Below are positions 1 to 10,417 of a DNA stretch of 48,644 nt, one piece after another. Within the stretch, counting starts at the first letter, position 1; the number at the start of each line of letters is the position of its first letter. The notes below the pieces were generated by a model. The model was not told the DNA's origin and did not search any database. It was given only the letters and a program-made list of their open reading frames with translations. The position numbers were made by a program, and so were the translations under genes. This DNA is from Cercophora sp. LCS_1 (lineage: Eukaryota > Ascomycota > Sordariomycetes > Sordariales > Lasiosphaeriaceae): assembly GCA_036250225.1 (NCBI GenBank), contig JAPZLL010000079.1, positions 1-48,644 on the forward strand. The letters run 5' to 3'.

Positions 1-508
1 CCCGACGCACTGTGTCAGCCGCAACCAGCGGGGAAAACGGCCCGTGCGGAGAATGTTTCAACATTGAAATTTTGGACACTGATTTCGGCCTCCACTGTAC
101 GCCATCGTCTGCATGCGACGCGCTGCTAGAACAGACGATTGAACGTAATCCCCACGACCAACGACTGATCAAAAGGAACCTGTTCACACTCACCACTCAA
201 ATGATTGCCTGACAAGCAGGGCATGCGCTGCGTGCGCTGCAGTTGCAGACGTCATGTTTGCTTTTTCCTCACTGGCATGCAAGGGCAAGGGCTGCGACAG
301 GGATGCCCGCTTGGTAGTAGGAAACGCGCGACCGTGCTGACCGCTGACTTCGACGCACCAACCGTCATTCGATCGCGCAACGTCACGTTGGCTCCCAACG
401 TCTTTGGCACAGCGATTCCTACCCCGTATTCCCTTCGCTCGACCGACGGCCTTTACGATGGCGAGAAAGAGGGCCCCTAAGAACACTGCCAGTCCGTACC
501 CCTTTTAA
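1..508. other. Left edge, no supported gene
   Basis: Short open frames exist on both strands but none shows a recognisable domain or a convincing exon structure. A 5' exon of the 2EXR-like gene that follows could lie here, because that gene's open frame starts without an ATG. Confidence 0.4.
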
Positions 509-1444
509 TTAACCCCCCACGCGCGGCTGACAGTTCCCGAGTGCACGTCGGGCAAATCGGCGTCGACCTCCCTACCCGAAGCCTCGTCGCTGTCGAACCT
601 GCCCGTTGAGCTCCGGATCGATGTCTATAAACGGCCCTTAGTCGCTCCAGGAATGGTCGAATTTCGCGCCAAGTGCACCGGCCTGGAGACCCTCCCGGAA
701 ATTGAGCTCACCAAGCCAAAGAACGGTCTTTGCGCTGCGCTCCTTCGAATCAACAAGCAGGTCTACCACGAGACCTCACCACTGCTCCCCGCAGAGAATC
801 GCTTCTATTTCCCTCAATATAATTTTACCGCCCCCAACTCTTACTACGAGAGTTTCCTGCCGCTATACCAGACACGACCCCTCCTCATCCCGTTCCTGAC
901 TCAACTCGGCGATCGAACAAACCTTCTCCAACATATAAGCATCCGCTTCCCCTGGCGCGGAACCAAGAAGGTATTGACGAGGCCGAGTCTTTTTTTCGAA
1001 GACCTCGAGGAAATGTACCCTCCGATCCCAGAGGATGAGCGGGTTGTCATGGAGGTTTTGCGCATCGACGAGTGTTCCAAAAGCCTTCCGTCTCTGAAAC
1101 AGATCACCCTCGATCTTATTGAGGAACACTCACATGATCCTGGAGTTCTGAGTCTCCCGGAGTGGGACGTCATCCGTGAACTCGGTTGGGTGGTCAAGTG
1201 CACCGTAAATCCGACGAGGTTTCGTTCTTACGACTTCCTTAAAAAGGAAAAATTTTTGACAGGAGCGGAATTGCAATATTTCAAGGATTATCAGGACGAG
1301 TTTGACAGATGGAAAGATGCATTCGCACGAGGCAAAGCAGATCGCCCTCTTCTCTCTGACCCTGACGAATTTCCGGCAAATTCTGATTCGACCTGCCTTT
1401 CGATATCGGTCACACGCCGAGATGTCAGATACCGCAGAGGATGA
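509..1444 (+). CDS. 2EXR/F-box-like protein, 5' end unresolved
   Basis: The frame is open from just after a TAA at 506-508 to the TGA at 1442-1444. The first in-frame ATG is at 653, but clear domain sequence lies before it: SLSNLPVELRIDVYKRPL at about 587-641 is the usual start of fungal 2EXR/F-box-like domains (LPxELRxxIY). The domain continues past the ATG with ALLRINKQVYHETSPLL and ENRFYF, the second conserved block. Starting at 653 would cut the domain, so either a 5' exon is spliced on (possible acceptor AG at 532-533) or the start codon is lost. Such proteins are common and mostly uncharacterised in ascomycetes. The C-terminal half (from about 1000) has no domain I recognise. It is convergent with the minus-strand gene ending at 1829. 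Confidence 0.6.
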   Translation, partial: LTPHARLTVPECTSGKSASTSLPEASSLSNLPVELRIDVYKRPLVAPGMVEFRAKCTGLETLPEIELTKPKNGLCAALLRINKQVYHETSPLLPAENRFYFPQYNFTAPNSYYESFLPLYQTRPLLIPFLTQLGDRTNLLQHISIRFPWRGTKKVLTRPSLFFEDLEEMYPPIPEDERVVMEVLRIDECSKSLPSLKQITLDLIEEHSHDPGVLSLPEWDVIRELGWVVKCTVNPTRFRSYDFLKKEKFLTGAELQYFKDYQDEFDRWKDAFARGKADRPLLSDPDEFPANSDSTCLSISVTRRDVRYRRG

Positions 1445-1828
1445 GAGCGTCGCTGGCGATGAGAGCGTTGTTGATTAGAAGGGTTCGCAGCAACACAGTT
1501 CAGATGATGACAGCCCTGATGAGCCCCCTCTTACTTGGTCTGCGGTTCGTCGCTTTGTCCCGGCCAGGGGCCTCGAGCGCTCGTTTCACCACGGTACCTA
1601 GGGACACAGGTTCCCTTTTGGGTCATTTCGCGCTGATGGTCAGCAATACAACCAGATATCTCTCTCTTGTGATCAAAAAGCAATTCCTTTCTCGATATCT
1701 TGCAAGGTGCATGCCATCCATCGAATTGACCACAATACAACGACAAAGGTGACAGGAGACCGATTCCCAACTCATGTCGCCCTGTCAACTTGAGAATCCT
1801 TCATCAGTGTGAACGCATAAGAGTCCGA
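1445..1828. other. Convergent intergenic region
   Basis: This lies between two genes that end towards each other. I see only short unsupported frames and no repeat or RNA gene. It probably holds the two 3' untranslated regions. Confidence 0.4.
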
Positions 1829-4800
1829 CTATCTGCTTGGATGCGAAGACCGTGCCGGCATCTGGCAATACCTCTGTTCCTTGGCCGACTTGATCGCCAA
1901 TGCAAGAAGCGAAGTCGTCTCAACCAGCTCGAAGCACCCTCCGGCAAAAGCCGCTATGGCCTGCGAACGCGGCTCCTTAAGGACGTATTCTGCGAGAGGG
2001 AATTGGTGGTCAGTTCACATCTCAACACGACTTGCAACAGGAGATTGCTGGAAAAAGAGAAGTAAAAGACTTACCCGCCATCGACCAACCCAACATGGCA
2101 CAAGGCGCAAACGTTAAGACCACAATCTGCACCTTGGTCTGCCACCACGCTGCTGACGGGGCGTTAGAGTCCTTTTCGTCTCTGCCTTGATCACGGAGCT
2201 GTTTGCGTTGCTCGACGACAGCTGCTATCTCCAAACTCCACGGGATTAGGAAGCAGATGACCTTGGCGAGGTCCATGCCGTTGAACGCTGATCGGGTCGC
2301 GGTTCCTGGCGGCGGAGTTGGAGGTGGGCCCATGGATGGTGGTCGAACGGGAGGTGGGCCCGGCGGCGGCCCCATGCTCGGCGGTCGACCATCAGGAAGT
2401 GGGTTCGGCGGCACAACAACGGGAGCAGAAGCAGGAGCAGGCTTGGCGATCATGGGTCCTACAATCCCAAAGTCAGCATTAGGCGCAACACAATTCTTGC
2501 ATAACTCTGTCATACCGACAATCCCCAAGAGCTCTCCCACAACGGAAAACACCCAAGCCGACATGCGGAGCTTCATCTCTTTGGACTTCTTCTCAACGCT
2601 AAGTGGAAACGTGATGAAGATGGTTAAGACGCCCAGAACCCGGTCGCAAAAGTCACACATGGGCGCCACCTTTTTCACGAACTTGACGCTCTTGAAGATG
2701 AACCGGAAGAAACGAGCTACGGCCGCTGTAATGGCAAGCCCGTTGTTCGCTTCAACCGAGATCTCAGCAATTAAATCGACGTCTTCCTCGTCCTCGTCCT
2801 CGTCCTCGTCTTCGTTTTCGCTTTCATCTTCGTCTTCGCCCTTCACTGCTGCCTTTGTCTTCCCAGAGATGAGCGCAACCTGTCCACTGACAGGAGCAGC
2901 GCGCATAGGTGACCTGCCAGCTTGTCCCGCAGACGGTTTCTTCGCTGATTTGTACTTGGGGGCGACCAGTTGCTTCCACGGCCTGCCAGCAATCTTGAAC
3001 GCAATCTTGGCCATGACGGTGGTCGGAATGGCGAGAATCAGCGCGACAAAGTCCAGCACTGTGAGGTCACGGCCTGAGACCTGCTTGTACAGCCTAGAGA
3101 AGATGGGGATCTTGATCTTCTTGTTGATGACGCCGCGGAAGACGGCGATTGCGCCAAAACCGCCGCGGATAATGGCGAGGATGAGGCCCTCGAACATGTT
3201 GAGGCCTGCGCTGACCAGGGTGTCGCGGACTGTTTCGAAGAGACCCTTACGTGACATCTTGCCGCCGTTGGAGAAACTGTCGCCTGTCGACCCCAGATGT
3301 GCGCCGAGCGAGCCGAGTTTGTCCTCTTTGCCGTCGAGCTCGGTGGCGACTTGCTCTGCTGCTGTGCCGCTGGCGTCTTGGAGGTCGCTGTTGAGCTGTT
3401 GCTCCTCAGCTTCGGCTTCTTGTCGGTTGTTTGGAACCGATGAGTTCATGGCGCCGCCGTGCTCAACCTGTGTTGTCTGTCAGTACCAGCCCAACCAAGC
3501 CATCATGAGCCTGGTGATGCTGCTTACCTGATAGGTGGTGTACTCCAACGACGTGGCGGATTCATCGTCGAGTTCGTCTTCGCCCTCGAGTGGGTCATCC
3601 TTGGTTGCCTCATCCTTGATGTCAGAATCGTACTCGGCCACACCAAGTTGTTTTCTCAGGCCATCAATCCACCGCGTCGTCTTCTTCTCAACCGTGGGCT
3701 GGCGGTCCAGCGCTGCATCGATGCCGTTGTTGACCGAGTTGACGATGAAGTTCTTGACGTTCAGGATGTCGTCCCAGTTGAACAGGAACTTGATGAACTC
3801 GATGAACCGCTTGAAGCCGTCGACAATCTTATCCCAGACCATGGTCACCATGTCGACGAAGTCGTGCCAGCGCTTGACGACCATGCGCCACCTCTTGCCA
3901 GCCACTTCAAAGACGGCAACCAAGTGTCGACCGACCTTCTCCACCCACCACGTCTTGAAGTCGTCTTTGAGGTTGTTCCATGCCTCGCGGAGGTAGTGGC
4001 GGAAGGCCTGTGCCGTGTCAGCAAATATACACATCATATCGGACCACGTGGGAGAAACACACCTTTTTTGCCCTCTTCTTAGGAGCCTTGGTGTTTGGCT
4101 TTTTTCCGACAATCACTTCTCCCTCTTCATCATCGTCATCGTCTTCGTCATCATCAATGTGTTGGCTGTTTTCTTCCTCCTTCAACCTCTTTGCTTCCTT
4201 GTGCACCGTTCCAAGGGCCTTGCCAACCTCATCAACATCAGCATCAGAGAGCTTTGTTCCCTCAAGAAGGGGCTTGCCCTCACTCGTCTTAGCGTTTCTC
4301 AAAGCATCACCATCCTTCAAAGCGGCCAGCTTCTCATTGGTCTTGGCCATAGGATCGACGACGTACCCACGGGGAATCAGCTCGGGATGCGACAACCGGA
4401 ACTCATTAGCCTGGATATCCGCCGTCGGCACAATCAGCGTGATGGTTCCCCTTTGATCCGTCTCAATCTTGGTCCCATCAGGCCCGACCAACACACTCCG
4501 ACCGTTGATAAAGATATCGACCCACCCCGCCTCGCTCTCCAGCACAAACTCCTCTCCCACAACCGGTCGCTTTAAATCGTCCTTGACGATGACCTGCGTC
4601 ATGTACGCGTCGAACTCAACATTTTCTTCAAGAACAGGGATGAACAGCGCCTTGGTTGTCCAACCACCACTCTTCATATCCTGCTGGAGCATCGTCAACT
4701 CAGTCGCGCTAGGCGTGCAGACGATAAGCTGCTGGGTATCCGATCTGGACGCGACAAAGGGCGAAAATATGCCGCCTTTTCCCTCGGGGATGAGCGGGAT

Positions 4801-5970
4801 CACCTCGAGCGGGTCGTCAAACGTCAGGCTCGATGTGGTAAAGTAGCTCAGGCCCAAGTCGGCGTTGGATGCGAAAACGGAAATCTTGTCTGGGTTCTGG
4901 GCCGTGTAAAGACGGGTCACCTCTTCAAAGGCTTCGTCGTTGGAGAGAAGGCGGCCGGGGCGGTTGCGGCGCTGGCAATTTTGCGTGTCCCAGTGCCAGA
5001 GGCCGGTTGTGCCGCCGAGGAGCAGGGAGCTGTAACCGTAGGCGTCTTGGGCCGTTGCTAGACATTGTGCGCCTGGGGCAGTTAGTTGAGGCTAATCGAG
5101 GGAGAGAAGGCTGGGACGGATCAAGAAAAGGGGACCAACCTTTCGGACACTCTAACGACACCTGAAACGTAAAGCCATCTTCATCTCTCACTGTGGAAAA
5201 CAGCAGCTGCGTCTGCCCAGCAATGACATACAGCAGAAAGAAACCGCCCCCAACACGAAGGAACGCAGGGCAAAAGTCGACAATCTGCGACGCATTCTCT
5301 GGCAGCTCGAGATCCGACATGACGCACCAGTGGTTCAAGTCAGTAGCCACATGGACGCGCGCAATGTCCGCAGACTTGTGCACATCGGCAAGAGGCGTGT
5401 AGCCAAGGAATACGTCTGGGTAGTGGGAGCGGTGTGCCTTGGGTCCCTAGGTAGTTGCGACGAGTCAGCGCGACGGTTCGGAATGCGCCAGAGCAAAGTC
5501 CTCTCCAGGCAAAGAAAGCACAAGGCAAAACAAACCATGTATATCTTCTCAATACTCGTCTCAGTACCGGCACCACCCTCAGGCATGACCAGATGCTTCA
5601 GATCCAGCTCCTGGATGTTGGCATCAAACTCGGCCGGACTGAACGGCAGCGTCATGACCAGAGGCGTCTTCTTTGAGTTGGGAATCCGGATGTGAGAGAA
5701 AGCAAGGTACAGCAGGTCGTCGGCGCCCTGCGAAATGTCAAAAGCTGCCACTTCCTGCTCGATGACGCCAAAGGCCTTGTTAAGATCCATCATGACGCGT
5801 GCGCCAGCCGAGTTCTCCTTGAAGGCGTACAGGGTGCCGTTGGTGCCGAGACTGATGATGAGGGGAAGGCCATTTTCGTCGCGGACGGTGACGAAGAGGG
5901 ATGAGTTGGGGATTGGGGCGGCTGCCACTTGGTGGGTTATGAGCTCTGACCGCTGCTTGAGGAAGACCAT
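1829..5970 (-). CDS. 1261-aa multidomain protein: propeller-like N-terminus, amphipathic helices, hydrophobic C-terminal region
   Basis: I read six exons (5970-5536, 5446-5140, 5072-4063, 4007-3528, 3467-2075, 1989-1829). All phases fit, and introns have GT-AG ends with branch sites such as GCTGAC at 4013-4018. Residues 1 to about 480 are strand-rich repeats with motifs like LLYLAFSHIRIP, TTGLWHWDTQN and KISVFASNADLGLSYFTTS, resembling WD-less beta-propeller blades. A D/E-rich stretch (about 550-570) precedes a Trp/Phe/Lys-rich amphipathic region (about 585-700; KTWWVEKVGRHLVAVFEV, FKRFIEFIKFLFNWDDI). The last exons hold hydrophobic helices (MFEGLILAIIRGGFGAIAVF), a second acidic run (about 955-975) and a proline-rich loop (about 1090-1130). 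No enzyme motif is visible. It shares a promoter with the divergent gene at 6995. The function is unknown to me; the mix of binding propeller, acidic linkers and membrane-active-looking helices suggests a membrane-associated or pore-type role, which is inference. The last exon is the least certain. Confidence 0.75.
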
Positions 5971-6994
5971 GACGGGTGGAGCTTGTGATCGGACTTGTTT
6001 TCTGATCTACTTTGGTCTTTGTTGCTCTGGTTGGAGATCTAGGATGGGGACAAGCGGTAGGAAGAAAAGAAAACAACAGCGAGCATCTTCACTTTTGCAA
6101 CTCGATGAGTCCAGTTATACTCCAAACCAAGCGATCAAGAATCTAGAGGCCGCCATACTCGGTGGTAGACTCAAAAGTTCCAGAAAACAGAACTTTCGGG
6201 ATGGCCAACCAATCAGCAACACAGCTCCTTCTCCTCGGTCGAGATGTGCCAAGCGTTCCAAGGGTAGGTCGGCCGGCTACACTGCAACAATTCGTTGCTG
6301 CAACCAATAGGGACTGTCGATACTAAGCCTAATCTGACACGATAAGCAACCTCTCAATTCAGTAAACCGTGCGCGACGATACAGAACTTTCGGGATGGCC
6401 AACCAATCAACAACACAGCTCCTTCTCCTCGGTCGAGATGTGCCAAGCGTTCCAAGGGTAGGTCGGCCGGCTACACTGCAGCAATTCGTTGCTGCAACCA
6501 ATAGGGACTGTCGATACTAAGCCTAATCTGACACGATAAGCAACCTCTCAATTCAGTAAACTGTGCGCGACGATACAGAGTTCCCAGCATCGCCTTTGCT
6601 AGCCGGGTAGGTAGCTTGAACTGGGACTTGGTACGGCCACGTGCATTCAACACTGCACATTGGTCTTCTTGGCTCGCATAGTCAGGCCACTTTCTCGGCC
6701 CTTTCACCTCCTGAGTTGCAAGTATGTTGCAATATCACTTGGTGATGTTGCAATCGCCGACAGCCCCTTTCAGCCCTAAATACGAGGTTGGGCATGGGAG
6801 CGATCAGACAGATCACGACGAAGAATATCTTTTCCCTCTTCTCAAAGACACCTATATTGGGAGTTCAGAGCCCATCCTCCTCATGATCATATTTATTCCC
6901 TAACACCCTGAATACCCTAAGATTTGAAAGCGTCTTTCGCCACAACTCGAGCGTTCTAACATCATTGCATCTGGATCTTGGTCCCGCCGCTATA
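5971..6994. promoter_or_regulatory. Shared divergent promoter region
   Basis: About 1 kb separates the start codons of two large divergent genes. It contains a 194-bp tandem duplication (6187-6574) with CCAAT motifs and a possible TATA-like run (CCTATATTGGG, near 6850) upstream of the plus-strand gene. A shared region of this length suggests the two genes may be co-regulated. Confidence 0.55.
6187..6574. repeat. Tandem duplication, 2 x 194 bp
   Basis: Copies 6187-6380 and 6381-6574 are adjacent and nearly identical. I count three differences, all transitions. A third partial unit begins at 6575 (ACAGAG) but diverges at once. Each unit contains two CCAAT motifs (AACCAATC near the start and AACCAATAGGG in the middle). 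The differences do not show the CpA-to-TpA preference expected of RIP. Confidence 0.93.
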
Positions 6995-9658
6995 ATGCCC
7001 GCCAACGCAACCAAAGCCATCGCAGCAGCTGTCAAGGCAAGCACCGGAGGCGGAACCGCAGCCAAAGACGCAAAGGGTATGTAAGCACCTTGTTACCTTT
7101 TGATGAAAATGCCGAGACTGACTGCGGTGGCAGATGATGCCATCAAGGATGTCGGCGACAAGACAGGTGACGACCATGTTGACGACGACGACGACGACGA
7201 CTCGCAGGACTCAGCAGACGACGGATCCGACATTGATCCCGAGGAGCAGGCCGACAACCTGGACACGGATGGCGATGACCCTGACCGCGAGGCCAAGGAA
7301 GCCGCCGCCGCTGCCTCCAAGGCTCGCATCCAACAAGCCCAATCCAAGCTGACCAGGTCGCTCGGTTTGTGGAACCAAGTCGTCAGGCAGTCGGAGTCCA
7401 AGATCAACATCGCTGCAGTGGCTAAGAAGCTCACCGTCGACATCGGTGCTATTTTCAGACCCGGCGTTGCTACAACAAAGGCCCCTGCGACCTGCACCCA
7501 CAACAAGAAGGTTGGGAAGGACGACCATACCCGACTGGTCGACACTAGCATGAAGACCGACAATGGCCGCATTCACATGGTACCGCCCCTCCCTTAGCAC
7601 AGCTTGCTTTTATCGTTGTTAAGTGTCTTAGAATGCTGGCTGACATGTCTTTATCACAACCAGCTCGTGGCTATCTCTCAAGGACTCCTCAACAATCGGC
7701 TCAGGTACCTCTGGGCGCTCAACGAGAATATGTGGTCCATCAACGTGACACTTCCAAGCGGGGAAGCTATGAATTCGTTTCTCCTTGCACCCAAGATTCA
7801 CCTCGAAGTCGAAGCAAACCGTCCCGGGGCAGCCGTGTACTGGCTCAACTTTGACTATGGAGGACACATCACTGTCAAGGACGACGAGGCAGATGGGTAA
7901 GTGTTTGACATCCCTGTACTTTGGTTCTACCATGTCATCTGATCTGCATCGATTTTTGCTGACAAGTCAGGGGCTTCCGGACCATATCGACCGACGACTG
8001 GAAGTTTGCTTTTAACGTCGACATTGCACTTGCAGGCGTCGAGACGGGCTCGGACGAGTATCGGGAGATCAAGGACAAGCTTAGCGCACCAGGCGACTTT
8101 CGCATCAGCCGCCTCGTTGCCGATCTTGAGAGTTCGTTGACCCTGTTACCCTTTCGTCAGGGAATCTCTTTGTGGGAAGTCGGCTGACAACGAGCTTATA
8201 GCTGCTGATATTATGAACCCTCGTATGGAATTCTGTTCCTTTGGTACCGCCGAGCTGGGTGATGCTCTGCTGCAGGGTGTCAAGAACATGCTAAATGCTT
8301 GGCGAGTCGAGGCAATCAAGAACGGGGTCGGCATCATGGGCTGGACAGCTACGGCCAATACTTCCACGGGACTCACAGGCCTGCCTCCCACTTTTACACC
8401 AACTTCCCAGCAGCTCCAGACGTACCCTTACATGGCAGAGGGTCAAGACAAGGCGGTTATGGGACTCGACGACCCGCGCGCCAACTACAACATGCTGCTA
8501 TACCTCAACATGACCAACAACACCGCCTTCCCAGCCGACCGCTTCCTCGACTACAGCGGCAACTGGTGCACGCCCGACAACCCCGTGCAGCCGCCCCGAC
8601 CACGCGAGGTACCCGCAACGCTATGCATCGGCCGCGACGTCTTCTTTGACAGTTTTATTCTGCCGCATCTCCAACGGCTGAACCGCGCATCGTGGATCAT
8701 GGCCAAAACACCAACGATCGAGTTCACGGGCGTCAACGCACGCATCAAGTGGAACAAGGAGTACGGCGGCAAGCCCGATGCTTTTTATGGCGAGTGGGTG
8801 CCTGCTTCAAGTGGCCCTGTTGATCACCCAGATTGGATCGGCTGGGACTGGAACAAGTCGTCGTCGGCGAGCCATTCGCGGAAGCCCAAGGCGAGGAATC
8901 TGCGCGTCACGGCCGAGATGAAGACGACGGTGCGGAATCGGATCCGTGTGCCGCCGAGGGGGAACACCATTTTTGTGGATCATTCGAGTACAGTTGAGCT
9001 TGTTACCAAGCAGAAGAGGGTCAAGACTAGGACTGGCCGGTATGTAATCTCTCTTTTCGCTTCATTGCCCCCTTTCCCCTCCCAGTCCTCGGTGTCCGCT
9101 TTTCCTCTAGTTTTTTTTTTTGGTCTTCTTTCTTTTCTTTTTCATACTATCGCTCCTTATCCACTCTCTTTATCCTATTGAAGGTCCCAAGCAAGCTCAC
9201 ACCCACCAGAGTCAAAGTCCAACGCACAGGAACCATACAAATCCACATTGAATCCATTAAAGACGGCCAAAACATGCGTCTCCGCTTCCCGACGCCCGAT
9301 GATCTGTTTACCACCAAAATTGTCGAGGTCTCTTCCGACTTTTTGACAGACCAGAAGCGCGATACGGTTGAGCGCGAAGCAAAGAGTTTTCTGAACCAGC
9401 TCAGGGAGAGTGATGATTTCAAGGGTGCTGTAGTGAATGTGCAGGCTGCGCTGCAGAACGTCGGGGCGTTTGTTATGCCGACAGGTGGGACGTTTTTCTT
9501 GAGGGATGCGCTGTTCAATGATGAGGGGGATTTGGTGGTCAAGGCTGCTTATAATGGGTGAGTGCTTTATCCTTTCTTCTTCTTTCTATTTTTTCCCCTT
9601 ATTTTTCGATTTGGTTTTGGCCCAAGACCGTTTGCTGACGAGATCAAGGTTGGATTGA
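6995..9658 (+). CDS. 711-aa protein, possibly TULIP/P47-like beta-rich fold
   Basis: I read seven exons (6995-7076, 7134-7579, 7664-7896, 7971-8131, 8202-9039, 9192-9557, 9649-9658), all phase-consistent, with GCTGAC branch sites at 7639, 7959 and 8183. If the last intron is not used, the stop is 9559-9561 and the protein is two residues shorter. The N-terminus is Ala-rich, then strongly acidic (about 35-65). Next come strand-rich segments: ISQGLLNNRLRYLWALN, NMWSINVTLPSGEAMN and DDWKFAFNVDIALAGVE. A central LYLNMTNNTAFPADRFLDY precedes VTAEMKTTVRNRIRVPP and GTIQIHIESIKDG near the end. This pattern resembles bacterial TULIP-fold lipid-binding P47/OrfX proteins as I remember them, but I cannot align it, so the family call is weak. 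I see no signal peptide or membrane helix. The divergent partner at 1829-5970 suggests a two-protein unit. Confidence 0.72.
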
Positions 9659-9775
9659 GGGGTGGTATAATGGTCTTGGTGACAACATGAGGTGAACGGA
9701 GTAGTTAAGATATTGGCTAGTTCCTTGAAGCTTGGAATGATAATACCTGGGACCCGAACCAGCAAAACGTCTACC

Positions 9776-10047
9776 ATGGTCAAACTTCTCGATTTCCCAG
9801 CCGAGATCTGTCTTATGATGTACTCGCACCTTCTTGTCAAGCCTACGCCAATCGAAATATAAAAACAGCCGATCACATCTGGGCTGAAACGTGGCCTAAA
9901 AGGCCCAAACAGACGGCCCAGTAACCATACCAATTCCTTCGCACGAAACGCATCATGTATCGCGATGCCCGCGTGATCCTCTACTCTGGGATCCAATTCG
10001 AGTTCCACGACGAACAGAGCCCACGATGTTCTGTCTTGGGCACATGA
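9776..10047 (+). pseudogene. 2EXR/F-box-like gene fragment
   Basis: The ATG at 9776 opens a 28-residue peptide beginning MVKLLDFPAEICLMMYSHLL, a textbook 2EXR/F-box-like start, which ends at a TAA at 9860. About 75 bp later a frame reads FLRTKRIMYRDARVILYSG then IQFEFHDEQ (about 9934-10020), the second conserved block of the same domain (LRTNKQIYREA...LY...FEFH), and it stops at 10045-10047. The two blocks are in order but separated by a stop and no longer domain follows. An intron joining them cannot be excluded. It is a decayed relative of the domain seen at 509-1444. Confidence 0.65.
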
Positions 10048-10417
10048 AATCGGGTCAAACGATCAGTTTGTGAAATCTCTCATGTTCAAATTCTGCAAGA
10101 AAACGTGAAGTGGCGGCGTGAAGACAGCCGCCAGAGGCCCAACACGTGTCACCAGTTTCGAGTAGCGGCACAATCATCGCCCCAAACGAGCCAACAAGGC
10201 GGAGGAACTTAATCCCAACAACTTAAGTCCAAGTCATATTTACCGATCCAATAGTACCAGGGGTAGCCAAATCGAATAATCGTATACGCAGGCCACAGTT
10301 GTGCCTCCGCGCCAACAGCACGTTGTCATCTTGGCATCAGCAACTCTCGGCTCAGGGGCCGCAAGGGTCATTATTTCCACTGCTGGCAGATGACTCCTCG
10401 TCATAGTTGTGTCTTGG
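10048..10417. other. Intergenic, no feature seen
   Basis: No repeat, RNA gene or supported coding region. It probably holds the 3' untranslated region of the HET gene. Confidence 0.4.

Noticed and set aside
2203..3531. 442-codon plus-strand frame
   Set aside because: It is antisense to exon 5 of the 1261-aa gene; its Ser run mirrors the acidic tract and its Gly/Pro part mirrors the proline loop.
9586..10008. 140-codon minus-strand frame
   Set aside because: It is antisense to the 2EXR-like blocks on the plus strand, which carry recognisable motifs; the minus frame has none.
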